64,000 nucleotides of DNA from an uncultured Bacteroidota bacterium. GTDB taxonomy: Bacteria > Bacteroidota > Bacteroidia > Chitinophagales > Chitinophagaceae. Within the stretch, counting starts at the first letter, position 1, and each line of letters begins with the position of its first letter. Location of the stretch: NCBI GenBank assembly GCA_903877645.1, contig CAIRES010000048.1, forward strand, positions 62,001 to 126,000, read 5' to 3'. The notes beneath the pieces are model-generated. The model searched no databases. It saw nothing but the letters and a program-made list of their open reading frames with translations, and was not told the origin of the DNA. The position numbers and the translations under genes were made by a program. Below, piece after piece: positions 42,939-51,137 of the stretch.

Positions 42939-42943
42939 ACCCA

Positions 42944-43831
42944 ATGAAGCACTTGCCTAATCTGCTGACGCTGGCCAATCTTTTTTGTGGTTGCCTGGCT
43001 ATAGCATACATCCTTACTGCCGAGCCCTATACTTCTATGAATATGGGTGCGCAAGGAGTAACCGGCCTGCCCACGTGGCAGTGGGTATATGGGCGGGAGC
43101 AAATATGCCTGGGTGCGCTGTTCATCTTCCTTGCCGCCATTTTTGATATGCTGGATGGCTTTGCGGCCCGCCTGCTGGGTGTTTATTCGCCTATTGGTAA
43201 GGATCTCGATTCACTGGCTGATATGGTTTCCTTTGGGGTGGCGCCCTCCGTTATTCTCTTCAAATTTTTGTGGGACGCCATTATGGGCCAGCGCAATGCC
43301 TTTGAAGTGAACATGCTGGGTATGGCCCCTGCCTTTGTGCTGGCCTGCTTTGCCGCCCTGCGCCTCGCTAAATTCAACATCACCTCCGATTCGCAAAAAG
43401 GATACTTCATAGGTATGCCCACGCCCGCTGTGGGTATATTCGTGGCTTCGCTGCCGTTGGCGCTGTGGTTCAGTCCGCTGGCAGTTAGTCGGTATTTGGC
43501 CGCTTTCATGGAGAGCCAGTGGGCTATATACGCCCTCATAGCTGTTCTTTGCTGGTTCATGGTATCGGGTATCAAATTCATTAAGCTGATGCCCCCGCGC
43601 TTCACGCTGGCAGCCGCATGGCCGCAACTGGTGCTGGTTATAGCCACTATAGGGCTGTTCTTTGTGCTGGGCTGGGCGGTGGTGCCGGTAGTGTTTATAT
43701 TGTATGTACTGCTGTCTTTCATTTATAAATTTCCGGTAACTACAGATATTGTTGCAACCGTTGACGAATACAATGTCTATATAACAGACAATAAGATGAT
43801 CAGTAATAAAACTGAAACTGAAGACAATTAA
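42944..43831 (+). CDS. pssA: CDP-diacylglycerol-serine O-phosphatidyltransferase
   Basis: 295 residues. The CDP-alcohol phosphotransferase motif D-G-x2-A-R-x8-G-x3-D-x3-D is complete (DGFAARLLGVYSPIGKDLDS then LAD). It is preceded by LPNLLTLANLFCGCLAIAY, typical of PssA. About seven membrane helices follow, ending VVPVVFILYVLLSFIY. It makes phosphatidylserine, the precursor of phosphatidylethanolamine, in the inner membrane. No psd gene is adjacent. The soluble C-terminal tail (TVDEYNVYITDNKMI) is extra. Confidence 0.93.
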   Translation: MKHLPNLLTLANLFCGCLAIAYILTAEPYTSMNMGAQGVTGLPTWQWVYGREQICLGALFIFLAAIFDMLDGFAARLLGVYSPIGKDLDSLADMVSFGVAPSVILFKFLWDAIMGQRNAFEVNMLGMAPAFVLACFAALRLAKFNITSDSQKGYFIGMPTPAVGIFVASLPLALWFSPLAVSRYLAAFMESQWAIYALIAVLCWFMVSGIKFIKLMPPRFTLAAAWPQLVLVIATIGLFFVLGWAVVPVVFILYVLLSFIYKFPVTTDIVATVDEYNVYITDNKMISNKTETEDN

Positions 43832-43896
43832 TACATTTTAATCCCGATAGCTATCAGGATGCTTTTTAATTTTTGCTTTTTAATTTTTAATTTTTT

Positions 43897-44148
43897 ATGA
43901 AGTACGTAGCACATATCAATGTAATGCCACACAAAGAATTGCTGGACCCTCAGGGCAAGGCCGTGAACAACAGCCTGCACAACCTGGGCCTGAACAACCT
44001 GCACGATGTGCGCATAGGTAAGCACATCACCCTGCATGTGGAAGCCGCCAGCAAGGATGAAGCAGAGAAAATGACCCGTGAGGCCTGCAAGAAATTGCTT
44101 GCTAACCCGGTTATGGAGTCTTTCGACCTCACCCTTACCGAGGCCTAA
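43897..44148 (+). CDS. purS: Phosphoribosylformylglycinamidine synthase subunit PurS
   Basis: 83 residues: KYVAHINVMPHKELLDPQGKAV and SLHNLGLNNLHDVRIGKHI, the PurS signature, with a C-terminal helix EAEKMTREACKKLLANPVME. PurS forms the FGAM synthase complex with PurL and PurQ in purine synthesis; neither is in the window. The upstream 40 nt are AT-rich, with two tandem CTTTTTAATTTTT stretches. rsmI starts 11 nt after the stop, so the genes are co-transcribed. Confidence 0.95.
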   Translation: MKYVAHINVMPHKELLDPQGKAVNNSLHNLGLNNLHDVRIGKHITLHVEAASKDEAEKMTREACKKLLANPVMESFDLTLTEA

Positions 44149-44158
44149 GCCCGCTGCC

Positions 44159-44854
44159 ATGCGCCTGTACCTGGTACCATCGCCTATCGGCAACCTTGGG
44201 GATATTACGTACCGCGCGGTAGAGATACTGCGCCATGCGGATGTTATCCTGTGCGAGGATACACGTACCAGCTCGGTATTGCTGCGCCACTACAACATAC
44301 AAAAGCCCATAACGCCCTACCACCAGCACAATGAGCACAAGGTGCTGGCCCACCTTACCGAGCAGATGATCGCCGGCAAAACCTTTGCCCTGCTTACGGA
44401 CGCGGGCACTCCCGGCATCTCCGATCCCGGTTTTTTGCTGGTTCGCGAGTGCATCAGGCAGAACATACCCGTGGAGTGCCTGCCGGGGGCTACGGCCTTT
44501 GTACCTGCGCTGGTGCAAAGCGGCATACCCGCCAATAGATTTGTGTTTGAAGGCTTTCTGCCCATAAAAAAGGGCAGGCAAACGATGCTGCGGAAGCTGG
44601 CCGAGGAAGATGAACGCACTGTTATCCTCTACGAATCGCCGCACAGGCTGGTAAAAACACTGAATGAACTGGCCGCTGTGCTGGGCGCCGACAGGCAGGC
44701 TGCTGTGTGCCGGGAGCTGACCAAGATGTTTGAAGAGACCAATATCAACACACTTACAGCCCTTGCCGCCCACTACGAAAAGACCCCTCCACGGGGTGAA
44801 ATAGTGATCGTGGTAGCGCCACCGGCATCAGGCCGGGCAAAAACAGAAGATTAA
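44159..44854 (+). CDS. rsmI: 16S rRNA (cytidine1402-2'-O)-methyltransferase RsmI
   Basis: 231 residues from the ATG at 44159; an open frame reaching back to 44078 only overlaps purS. Motifs: RLYLVPSPIGNLGDITYRAV, VILCEDTRTSSVLL (RsmI-specific), LLTDAGTPGISDPG and VECLPGATAFVPALVQSG, with YESPHRLVKTL. RsmI adds the 2'-O-methyl group to C1402 in the decoding centre of 16S rRNA using SAM. The C-terminal domain is shorter than in the enterobacterial enzyme. Confidence 0.96.
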   Translation: MRLYLVPSPIGNLGDITYRAVEILRHADVILCEDTRTSSVLLRHYNIQKPITPYHQHNEHKVLAHLTEQMIAGKTFALLTDAGTPGISDPGFLLVRECIRQNIPVECLPGATAFVPALVQSGIPANRFVFEGFLPIKKGRQTMLRKLAEEDERTVILYESPHRLVKTLNELAAVLGADRQAAVCRELTKMFEETNINTLTALAAHYEKTPPRGEIVIVVAPPASGRAKTED

Positions 44855-44881
44855 CGATTACCGTTTTAAAACAAAATACAC

Positions 44882-44889
44882 TACATTTG
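44882..44889 (+). promoter_or_regulatory. Promoter -7 element of tRNA-His
   Basis: TACATTTG, 17 nt before the tRNA 5' end. Confidence 0.55.
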
Positions 44890-44906
44890 CAGTCCGAAAT
44901 TATCAC

Positions 44907-44981
44907 GGAGGCTATAGCTCAGTAGGTTAGAGCATCAGATTGTGGTTCTGAGGGTCGTGGGTTCGAGCCCCATTAGCCTCC
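44907..44981 (+). tRNA. tRNA-His (anticodon GTG)
   Basis: A full cloverleaf is visible. The acceptor is GAGGCTA with TAGCCTC, and an extra 5' G (44907) pairs with C73 (44981), the hallmark of tRNA-His. D arm GCTC/GAGC, anticodon stem TCAGA/TCTGA with loop TTGTGGT (anticodon at 44942-44944), T arm GTGGG-TTCGAGC-CCCAT. CCA is not encoded, so it is added after transcription. Confidence 0.97.
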
Positions 44982-44995
44982 CTAAAAATTTTAAG

Positions 44996-45024
44996 AAAAA
45001 GCGCCTTTCCGGCGCTTTTTTTAT
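44996..45024 (+). terminator. Terminator of tRNA-His
   Basis: Arms AAAAAGCGCC / GGCGCTTTTT with loop TTTCC and a T-run. Confidence 0.9.
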
Positions 45025-45046
45025 TATCTTCATCCCCTCTATTTTG

Positions 45047-45054
45047 TATCTTTG
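45047..45054 (+). promoter_or_regulatory. Promoter -7 element of the DUF3127 gene
   Basis: TATCTTTG, 32 nt before the ATG at 45087. Confidence 0.5.
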
Positions 45055-45086
45055 TATCTATTTTTTTATATTTAAATAGCACTAAC

Positions 45087-45527
45087 ATGAGTTTGGAAGT
45101 AACAGGTAAATTGCTCGTAAAGTACGATTCACAGCAAGTAAGCGAAAAATTTAAGAAACGTGAGTTCGTAATAGAACTGGCCGAAGAGATCAATGGCAAC
45201 ATTTATACCAATTTTGCGAAGATGCAGTTGGTACAGGCCAAGTGCGAGATCATAGACAGGTTCAAGGAAGGCGACCTGGTGAAGGTGAGTTTTAACCTGA
45301 AAGGCAATAAGTGGGAGCGTGACGGCAAGGTAAACTACATCACTAACCTGGATGCATGGCGTATAGAGGCCGCATCTGCGGCACCAGCCAATAACAATGG
45401 CGGCCAGCAATATGCGGCAGCACCGGCATACAACAACAATGGCGGAAACAACAGCGGGGCTACCAATTTTAACAGCACTCCGAATTTTAACCCATCGCCT
45501 GAAACAATAGACGATCTGCCATTTTAA
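45087..45527 (+). CDS. DUF3127 protein with SSB-like C-terminal acidic tip
   Basis: 146 residues. The N-terminal ~90 form the DUF3127 domain, an OB-fold-like barrel (LEVTGKLLVKYDSQQVSEKF, FVIELAEEINGNIYTNFAKM, DLVKVSFNLKGNKWE, NYITNLDAWRIE). The middle is a Gly/Asn/Ala/Gln-rich disordered linker. The end is SPETIDDLPF, like the DDDIPF tip that single-stranded DNA-binding protein uses to recruit partners. The OB fold + linker + acidic tip layout is that of SSB, although the fold itself is not a recognised SSB. A nucleic-acid role is inference. Confidence 0.9.
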   Translation: MSLEVTGKLLVKYDSQQVSEKFKKREFVIELAEEINGNIYTNFAKMQLVQAKCEIIDRFKEGDLVKVSFNLKGNKWERDGKVNYITNLDAWRIEAASAAPANNNGGQQYAAAPAYNNNGGNNSGATNFNSTPNFNPSPETIDDLPF

Positions 45528-45547
45528 TTAAACATAAACAAGTGCTT

Positions 45548-47209
45548 ATGCGCCGCTACACGCGTAGTATCATTCTTTTTTCCGCGACTGCCATGCTGTT
45601 CTCTGCATGCAGCAAGATACCGGACCATGCAAAGTACATCCCCAAGGATGCTATTGCGGTTGCGGGCCTCAACCTGAAGTCGCTGAGTAAAAAGATAGCA
45701 TGGAACGTGATCACCGGCAGCAAGCTCTTTAAGGAGATGCAGGCCCGCATACCGGAGAAAGGTGCAAAAGATGCGATGAACGACATACAGAATTCGGGCA
45801 TTGATCTGTACAATACCTTTTACGTGTATGCCAAGTCTGATACACGCTCCAAGGGCAGCAGCCGGATCACCGGCCTGGTGCCGCTTTCGGATGCCGGGCA
45901 GTGGGAGGCCTATGTAAAAAAAGTATTTCCCGCGGCCATTATTACACAGCATGGCGAGCGTAAGGAAACCAGCCTCAGCAGCAGTATGTATGTGGCATGG
46001 GACAAGCACCTGATGATCATCATCAATGTATTGAACAGCCCTGATGATTATGATGCGCCTACAGCACAGCCTGCCGGGCCTGTGGACATGTCGGCTGAAA
46101 TGGATAATGCTTTTACAAAATCGCAGGATAATTCTGTGATCACCGACAAGCACTTTAATACCCTGGAGCTGGAAGGGCATGATATCTCCTTCTGGCTGAA
46201 CTACGACCAGTTGATGACGCAGTACATGAACAGCGGCATGGCTCAGCGAATGAATGGTGTTTCGTTATCCAATGCATTATGGAAAAATGCTGCGTTCACT
46301 GCCGGGTTTGATTTTGTGAAAGGCAAGATCACCGGTGATATGAAGTATTACATACCCGAGGAGCTGAAAACCCTTGGTGCAGAATTTGGCGCTACGAACG
46401 TGGACAAGGATATGATAGAAAGGCTGCCATCTCAAAATATGGATATGCTGATGGCCGCCCACATATCGCCCAAAGGAATAAAGGCTATGCTGGATAAGAC
46501 AGGCCTGCTGGGCCTGGCCAATGTGGGACTGGGTACGCAGGGCCTTGATGTGGATCACGTGCTGGATGCATTTACTGGTGATATGGCTATACAGATGAAT
46601 GACTTTGGCCTGCATGTGGAAACGGTGAAGGACAGCTTTATGGGACAAACGGTAGTACACCAGAACCAGAAGCCAACGATGAGCATGAGTTATGCCATCA
46701 AGATCAATAAAAAAGAGAATTTTCAAAAATTAGTGGACCTTGCCAAGCAAAACGGCCTGATGGCCATGATGCTTCCTATGAACAACGGCTTTGTGATGCC
46801 ACTGGACGACAGGGATTCGATCTACATACTGCTCAATGACCAGTATGTAGTGGCTTCCAACAAATATCCGTATGCTTCGGGCTTCCTGAGCCAGGCGTAT
46901 AAAGCGCAAAAAATGGCGCCTGCGGTAGCAGCACAGGTAACCGGCAACCCTTCGTCCTTTTACTTTGACATACAATCCATGCTGAAGGGCATAGACCCCG
47001 GCATCACCCATTCAGCACATGATTCTGCTATTATTGTTCAAAGCAAAAAATTGCTCAATAACGTATCTCTTTCGGGTGGCGGGTTCAAAGAAAATGCGTT
47101 CAGCTACCATCTTGATGTTAATTTTATGAATACTGAAGAGAACAGTATTATTGAGTTGATGGATTTTGCAATGAAAATGAATGATGCCGACAAAGTAAGT
47201 GACAAATAA
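45548..47209 (+). CDS. DUF4836-family lipoprotein
   Basis: 553 residues from the ATG at 45548 (a GTG six bases upstream is in frame). Lipoprotein signal IILFSATAMLFSAC. The opening KIPDHAKYIPKDAIAVAGLNLKSLSKK is typical of the DUF4836 family of Bacteroidota, large envelope lipoproteins of unknown function. Later landmarks are ISFWLNYDQLM and DVDHVLDAFTGDMAIQMNDF. The gene lies 20 nt after the DUF3127 gene and may share its promoter. Confidence 0.88.
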   Translation: MRRYTRSIILFSATAMLFSACSKIPDHAKYIPKDAIAVAGLNLKSLSKKIAWNVITGSKLFKEMQARIPEKGAKDAMNDIQNSGIDLYNTFYVYAKSDTRSKGSSRITGLVPLSDAGQWEAYVKKVFPAAIITQHGERKETSLSSSMYVAWDKHLMIIINVLNSPDDYDAPTAQPAGPVDMSAEMDNAFTKSQDNSVITDKHFNTLELEGHDISFWLNYDQLMTQYMNSGMAQRMNGVSLSNALWKNAAFTAGFDFVKGKITGDMKYYIPEELKTLGAEFGATNVDKDMIERLPSQNMDMLMAAHISPKGIKAMLDKTGLLGLANVGLGTQGLDVDHVLDAFTGDMAIQMNDFGLHVETVKDSFMGQTVVHQNQKPTMSMSYAIKINKKENFQKLVDLAKQNGLMAMMLPMNNGFVMPLDDRDSIYILLNDQYVVASNKYPYASGFLSQAYKAQKMAPAVAAQVTGNPSSFYFDIQSMLKGIDPGITHSAHDSAIIVQSKKLLNNVSLSGGGFKENAFSYHLDVNFMNTEENSIIELMDFAMKMNDADKVSDK

Positions 47210-47283
47210 CACCAGATACAGGCAGGAAAGCATAGCTATACCCTGTTTTTAATTTTTTTTTATAACTTAGTAAAAAAAATCCA

Positions 47284-48453
47284 ATGCAAAAATTATCCCT
47301 ATACGGCTTAGTCCTCCTGTTTGTGCTCGGAGTTACCGGCTATTACAGTTGTACTAAAATAAATGGTATCAATAACAACACGGTTATTGAAACCCCGTAT
47401 GCTTTGTATTTCACAGATACGGCAGGTACACTTTACTGTACCAACGATGGCAAAACATCAAAGCAGATTTTCCCGGCAGATGGATTTACGCCGCGTGCGC
47501 TTTGTGTGATCAATAATAACATATTGATGGTGAAGAACAATTTGTACATCAGCACCAATAATGGCGTTAACTTCAATCACGCCTTTGATTCAGTGTCCTC
47601 TTATCCTTTTAGCGCGTGCAATGGGTTGCAGTTAAACCTTAACCAGTCAATGATCATTGATATTCCGGGATGGAATGAGGCATTTATTACTACCAACTCA
47701 CCTGATGCTGCAAATTATCTTGGCGTTTCCTTCAGTCTGTACCAAGGTGGTATTGCATCCTCCTGGTGGCTTGATATTCCGGATACAATGGGTGCTATAG
47801 GCAATTATGGGGCATTCCCGATCAGGATGACCTCCTTTACTTTACTCACCAACGGTGTGCTTTGCGGCTATGATGCGGTTAATAACCGTAATTTTTACAG
47901 GACACAAACAACATTATGGAATGAATGTACAGCGGTATCGGATTCTGCTGTTTACGGCGCGATCGGGCTACCATCCAACCATTCAGGCATTATCCTGCCA
48001 CACCGCGACATGCTTTATGGAGGTACCGACACCGCTGCATTCTACAGCTACGGACATTACAATAGCCGCCTGATAGCCATTGACAACAAAAACTGTAATA
48101 CTGCCGGCGCCTACTATAGTGATGATACAGGCAGGAACTGGATGCCATACGCGGGCCTTCCCAACAGGCCGATATTGTGTGTGTGCAGTCCATTTGAAGA
48201 GAAATGTTTTGTAGGTACCGATTCAGCCGGCCTTTACTTGCTGAATAATAACACCAATACTTTCTATGCCAATAATAATGGCCTGGGTACGAATACAGTA
48301 GTGCGTAACATTGCTTTTAAATCAATTACCTATAAAAACGGGAATACCGCGAAGTACATCTACCTGGCTACTAACCAGGGGATCTACATCAGCTCAGATG
48401 AGGGCAACAACTTCACGCTTGCTTTTGCGGGCAACTATACCACGGTATATTAG
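47284..48453 (+). CDS. Propeller-like hypothetical lipoprotein
   Basis: 389 residues with a lipoprotein-type signal (LFVLGVTGYYSC). The mature part has repeated short units with TNDG/STNNG/SDEG turns (LYCTNDGKTSKQIF, NLYISTNNGVNF, AYYSDDTGRNWMPYAGLP, QGIYISSDEGNNFTLAFAG), the Asp-box pattern of BNR/sialidase-like propellers. No catalytic residues can be assigned. The stop overlaps that of the S4-domain gene on the other strand by 3-4 nt. Confidence 0.8.
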   Translation: MQKLSLYGLVLLFVLGVTGYYSCTKINGINNNTVIETPYALYFTDTAGTLYCTNDGKTSKQIFPADGFTPRALCVINNNILMVKNNLYISTNNGVNFNHAFDSVSSYPFSACNGLQLNLNQSMIIDIPGWNEAFITTNSPDAANYLGVSFSLYQGGIASSWWLDIPDTMGAIGNYGAFPIRMTSFTLLTNGVLCGYDAVNNRNFYRTQTTLWNECTAVSDSAVYGAIGLPSNHSGIILPHRDMLYGGTDTAAFYSYGHYNSRLIAIDNKNCNTAGAYYSDDTGRNWMPYAGLPNRPILCVCSPFEEKCFVGTDSAGLYLLNNNTNTFYANNNGLGTNTVVRNIAFKSITYKNGNTAKYIYLATNQGIYISSDEGNNFTLAFAGNYTTVY

Positions 48454-48839
48454 TCGGGAGTATCGTCGTTTAAAAAATCATCCAGGTCACGCCGCTGTTT
48501 TTTAGTGGGGTGGCCTGTTTTACTTTGGCGCTTGCCGGTGTTAAAGCTGCTGCCTATGTATTGCGCCACCTGTTTTTCTTCTTCGGGTGTTTTGTCTACG
48601 TAATTTTTTATTGCTTCCTCATAGCCTACCCTGTTGTGCAACAATCCCGTCACTTCAATGATCCATTTGCGGGCCGGCGTTTTGATGCTGTAGGTATCAC
48701 CTAAACTTACGGTTCGGGCGGGCTTTATGTTATTGCCGTTCCATTTTACTTTTCCGTCGTCTATAGCGGCAGTGGCCAGTGTACGTGTTTTGAAGATGCG
48801 TATCGCCCACAGATATTTATCAAGCCTTAGTTTTTCCAT
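48450..48839 (-). CDS. S4-domain RNA-binding protein, Hsp15-like
   Basis: 129 residues from the ATG at 48839. The S4 domain is at the N-terminus (MEKLRLDKYLWAIRIFKTRTLA, shortened here: LRLDKYLWAIRIFKTRT), then KVKWNGNNIKPARTVSLGDT. The C-terminal third is highly charged (EEEKQVAQYIGSS ... KQRRDLDDFLNDD). Members related to Hsp15 bind stalled 50S-peptidyl-tRNA complexes and recycle them. Such genes are usually short and monocistronic, as here. Confidence 0.9.
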   Translation of the reverse strand: MEKLRLDKYLWAIRIFKTRTLATAAIDDGKVKWNGNNIKPARTVSLGDTYSIKTPARKWIIEVTGLLHNRVGYEEAIKNYVDKTPEEEKQVAQYIGSSFNTGKRQSKTGHPTKKQRRDLDDFLNDDTPD

Positions 48840-48958
48840 ATCATACAGCAGGTACCGCCTGCCCTGTAAAGATACAAAGAACAAAAAAAACGCAACATTC
48901 CCCGGAATATAAAATAATATAGCCTGCCATGCGTTTCTGTTTTATATTTTTACACCGT

Positions 48959-50521
48959 ATGCGGGATTTCCTGGAGAAAAGATGGGTGTTGTTATTGGTG
49001 CTGGTGGTATTCATCATCTGTAAGCTACCGCACCTGTCGTACCCTTTCTATTGGGACGAGAGCTGGCCTTATGCCGCAGCGTTAAAGGCGATGTACCTGC
49101 ATGGCCCCAGCCTGATGCCCAATGCCATCAACCCTGATCTTTCGCGCGGGCATCCTTTATTTTTTCATGCCGCCGCTGCTATATGGATGCGCATTTTTGG
49201 TACAGGGCATATTGCCATGCATTCTTTTGCATTGTTTATTGCAGTGCTTACGCTTATCCTGGTTTATGAGGCAGGGCTTCGGCTATTTAAGCAGCGCGTA
49301 GCTGTTATTAGTTTATTACTGATAGCCACGCAGGTGGTTTTCTTTGTGCAGGCTTCCTTTGTGTTGCTGGAGGTGCTGGTAGCCTTGCTGGTGTTTGCAT
49401 CGCTGTATTTTTACGCGCAGGGCAGGTATCTGCTGGCGGGTGTGGCGCTCACGGCCCTTTTTTTTACCAAGGAGAGTGGCCTCATCACCGGCTTTGTGAT
49501 CGGCATTGATGCCCTGATCAGCGTATTCAGTAAAGGTGGGATAAAACCAAAAGTATGGAAACTGCTTACGGTAGCTGTGCCCTGTGTATTGATAGCCGTC
49601 TTCTTTATTGTGCAGAAGCATTTGCTGGGCTGGTATATTTTCCCGTTGCACAATGAGTTGATCGAGCATAAGATGAGCGCTTTCTGGTTCAACTTCAAGT
49701 ACAATTGCGTAGCCAATACCTTTCACCTTTATCTGCGTTATTGGTATTATGTCGCTTTGTATGTGCTGATGATCATCGCGGCGGTAAAAAATAAGGTTAG
49801 TAAGCAGATATGGGGTGTTATTATTGTTATAACTGGTATTATATTGTGCTGTACCCGCTATCTTGGAAGTAAGGACTATATTATAGGTGGCCCGATCTTA
49901 TTAGCGGGTTTTGTCGCGATACTATACGCCTTAAAGAAGAAGGTGGTGTTTGAAAATACACGCCAGCAAAAGCTGATGCTGCTGATCAGCGCATTTATTT
50001 TTTGTTTCTTCTGCTTTTCTTCTGCTATTTTCTTTACCTACAGATACCTTATAGAAGCACTCGTGTCGCTGCTGTTCTTTACTGCTGTTTTATTCGATCT
50101 GCTCTTGTCTAAAACATACAAGGCGCTTTATTATCCAGCACTGGCTTTGATATTACTGGTTGGCTTTTTTTCATTCAAAAATGATGATAGAGACGGAGAC
50201 TGTGATCCCGGGGCATTCACCGGTATGGAGATGCAGCAAGGTGTGGTGGATTACCTCGAATCGCAACAGGCTTATGATAAGGTGATAGGTACAGGCTCTT
50301 TCCTGAATTCAGAACATCTTACAGACCCATCTACCGGTTTTTTACATTCCAACAGAACCTTTACAAAGGTGGCCTGGCTTATTAATAATGATGTGGACTA
50401 TGCGGTGTTCAACAGCAATGAATTTGACCCGAGGTATGCCGATATTCATAAGTTCACCATGCTGCACCTGGTTTACAGATTTCATAAGGGTAAGCTATGG
50501 GCGGAGGTCTATGGTAAGTAG
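48959..50521 (+). CDS. GT-C/ArnT-like (GT39-type) membrane glycosyltransferase
   Basis: 520 residues from the ATG at 48959. About 12 membrane helices occupy residues 10-430. The first extracytoplasmic loop has LSYPFYWDESWPYAAALKAM, with the Asp-Glu pair that marks the GT-C/PMT-ArnT active site, and then NPDLSRGHPLFFHAAAAIWMR. The soluble C-terminal ~100 residues follow. Such enzymes use polyprenyl-phosphate sugars to glycosylate proteins or lipids at the outer face of the inner membrane. The acceptor is unknown. Confidence 0.88.
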   Translation: MRDFLEKRWVLLLVLVVFIICKLPHLSYPFYWDESWPYAAALKAMYLHGPSLMPNAINPDLSRGHPLFFHAAAAIWMRIFGTGHIAMHSFALFIAVLTLILVYEAGLRLFKQRVAVISLLLIATQVVFFVQASFVLLEVLVALLVFASLYFYAQGRYLLAGVALTALFFTKESGLITGFVIGIDALISVFSKGGIKPKVWKLLTVAVPCVLIAVFFIVQKHLLGWYIFPLHNELIEHKMSAFWFNFKYNCVANTFHLYLRYWYYVALYVLMIIAAVKNKVSKQIWGVIIVITGIILCCTRYLGSKDYIIGGPILLAGFVAILYALKKKVVFENTRQQKLMLLISAFIFCFFCFSSAIFFTYRYLIEALVSLLFFTAVLFDLLLSKTYKALYYPALALILLVGFFSFKNDDRDGDCDPGAFTGMEMQQGVVDYLESQQAYDKVIGTGSFLNSEHLTDPSTGFLHSNRTFTKVAWLINNDVDYAVFNSNEFDPRYADIHKFTMLHLVYRFHKGKLWAEVYGK

Positions 50522-50522
50522 C

Positions 50523-51125
50523 TTACTGTCGAAAGTCCTTCCATTGATATAACTGCTGCATGATCGCTGGTGTAAAAGGCAGTCCGTCTTTTTCTTTCGT
50601 TACCCAAAACAGGCACACATCATGTCTATCTTCCGTTACGTCCACCCATCCGCAGAGGCAGGCATCCATGTCATTGTGTGTCATGATGTCCTGCACGGAA
50701 AAGCATAGTCCCGGTATGTCAAATTCTTCATTAACGGTACATAATTGCTCACCCTTAAATCCTTGCCTGATACAGATCTCGCCGAGCATGATGTTGGGGA
50801 GGGTATATACGAAAAGTGCGGGGCTGGCCATAGGCAGCGACTCATTATATCGCTTATCTACATCAATACATCCATGAGTTGTACCCAATACTATGGCTAC
50901 CTTGTTCGGGTCAGGTTTTCCTGTAGTGTTATTGCTGTTTGTCAGCAGGCATTCGGCGCCTATCCACGCCCACTTGCAGAGCTTATCCATCTTAAAGAAC
51001 TTAAGATAATTGCATTGCAGGCTGCGGTATAGATCTTCAGGCTCAGCAAGAGGAGTGGCCTGCAGCAGGGTATTGTCCCGGGCGGTAGCTTCGCTGTTCA
51101 TGATTACCCAATGACTGATCACCAT
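50523..51125 (-). CDS. Short ketosynthase-like protein of the flexirubin/aryl-polyene type, without catalytic residues
   Basis: 200 residues, half the size of a ketosynthase. Motifs: FFKMDKLCKWAWIGAECLL, PALFVYTLPNIMLGEICIRQ and GFKGEQLC, as in the short beta-ketoacyl synthase-like proteins of Bacteroidota flexirubin and dialkylresorcinol clusters. The position where a ketosynthase has its active-site Cys reads VNEEFDIPGL, and the His residues lie beyond the truncation, so it should not catalyse condensation. It may act like a chain-length factor or structural partner (inference). It is last in the methyltransferase-FAD enzyme-KS operon, 12 nt after the FAD gene. Confidence 0.82.
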   Translation of the reverse strand: MVISHWVIMNSEATARDNTLLQATPLAEPEDLYRSLQCNYLKFFKMDKLCKWAWIGAECLLTNSNNTTGKPDPNKVAIVLGTTHGCIDVDKRYNESLPMASPALFVYTLPNIMLGEICIRQGFKGEQLCTVNEEFDIPGLCFSVQDIMTHNDMDACLCGWVDVTEDRHDVCLFWVTKEKDGLPFTPAIMQQLYQWKDFRQ

Positions 51126-51137
51126 CTGCTGTGTATA

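Noticed and set aside
43856-43895. AT-rich tandem CTTTTTAATTTTT before purS as a regulatory switch
   Set aside because: Low-complexity AT sequence with no stem or known riboswitch core; a purine riboswitch core was not found.
44078-44158. N-terminal extension of rsmI into purS
   Set aside because: The extension (PRPKPAA-type residues) is only the shifted reading of purS; RsmI proteins begin at the RLYLVPSPIGNLG region.
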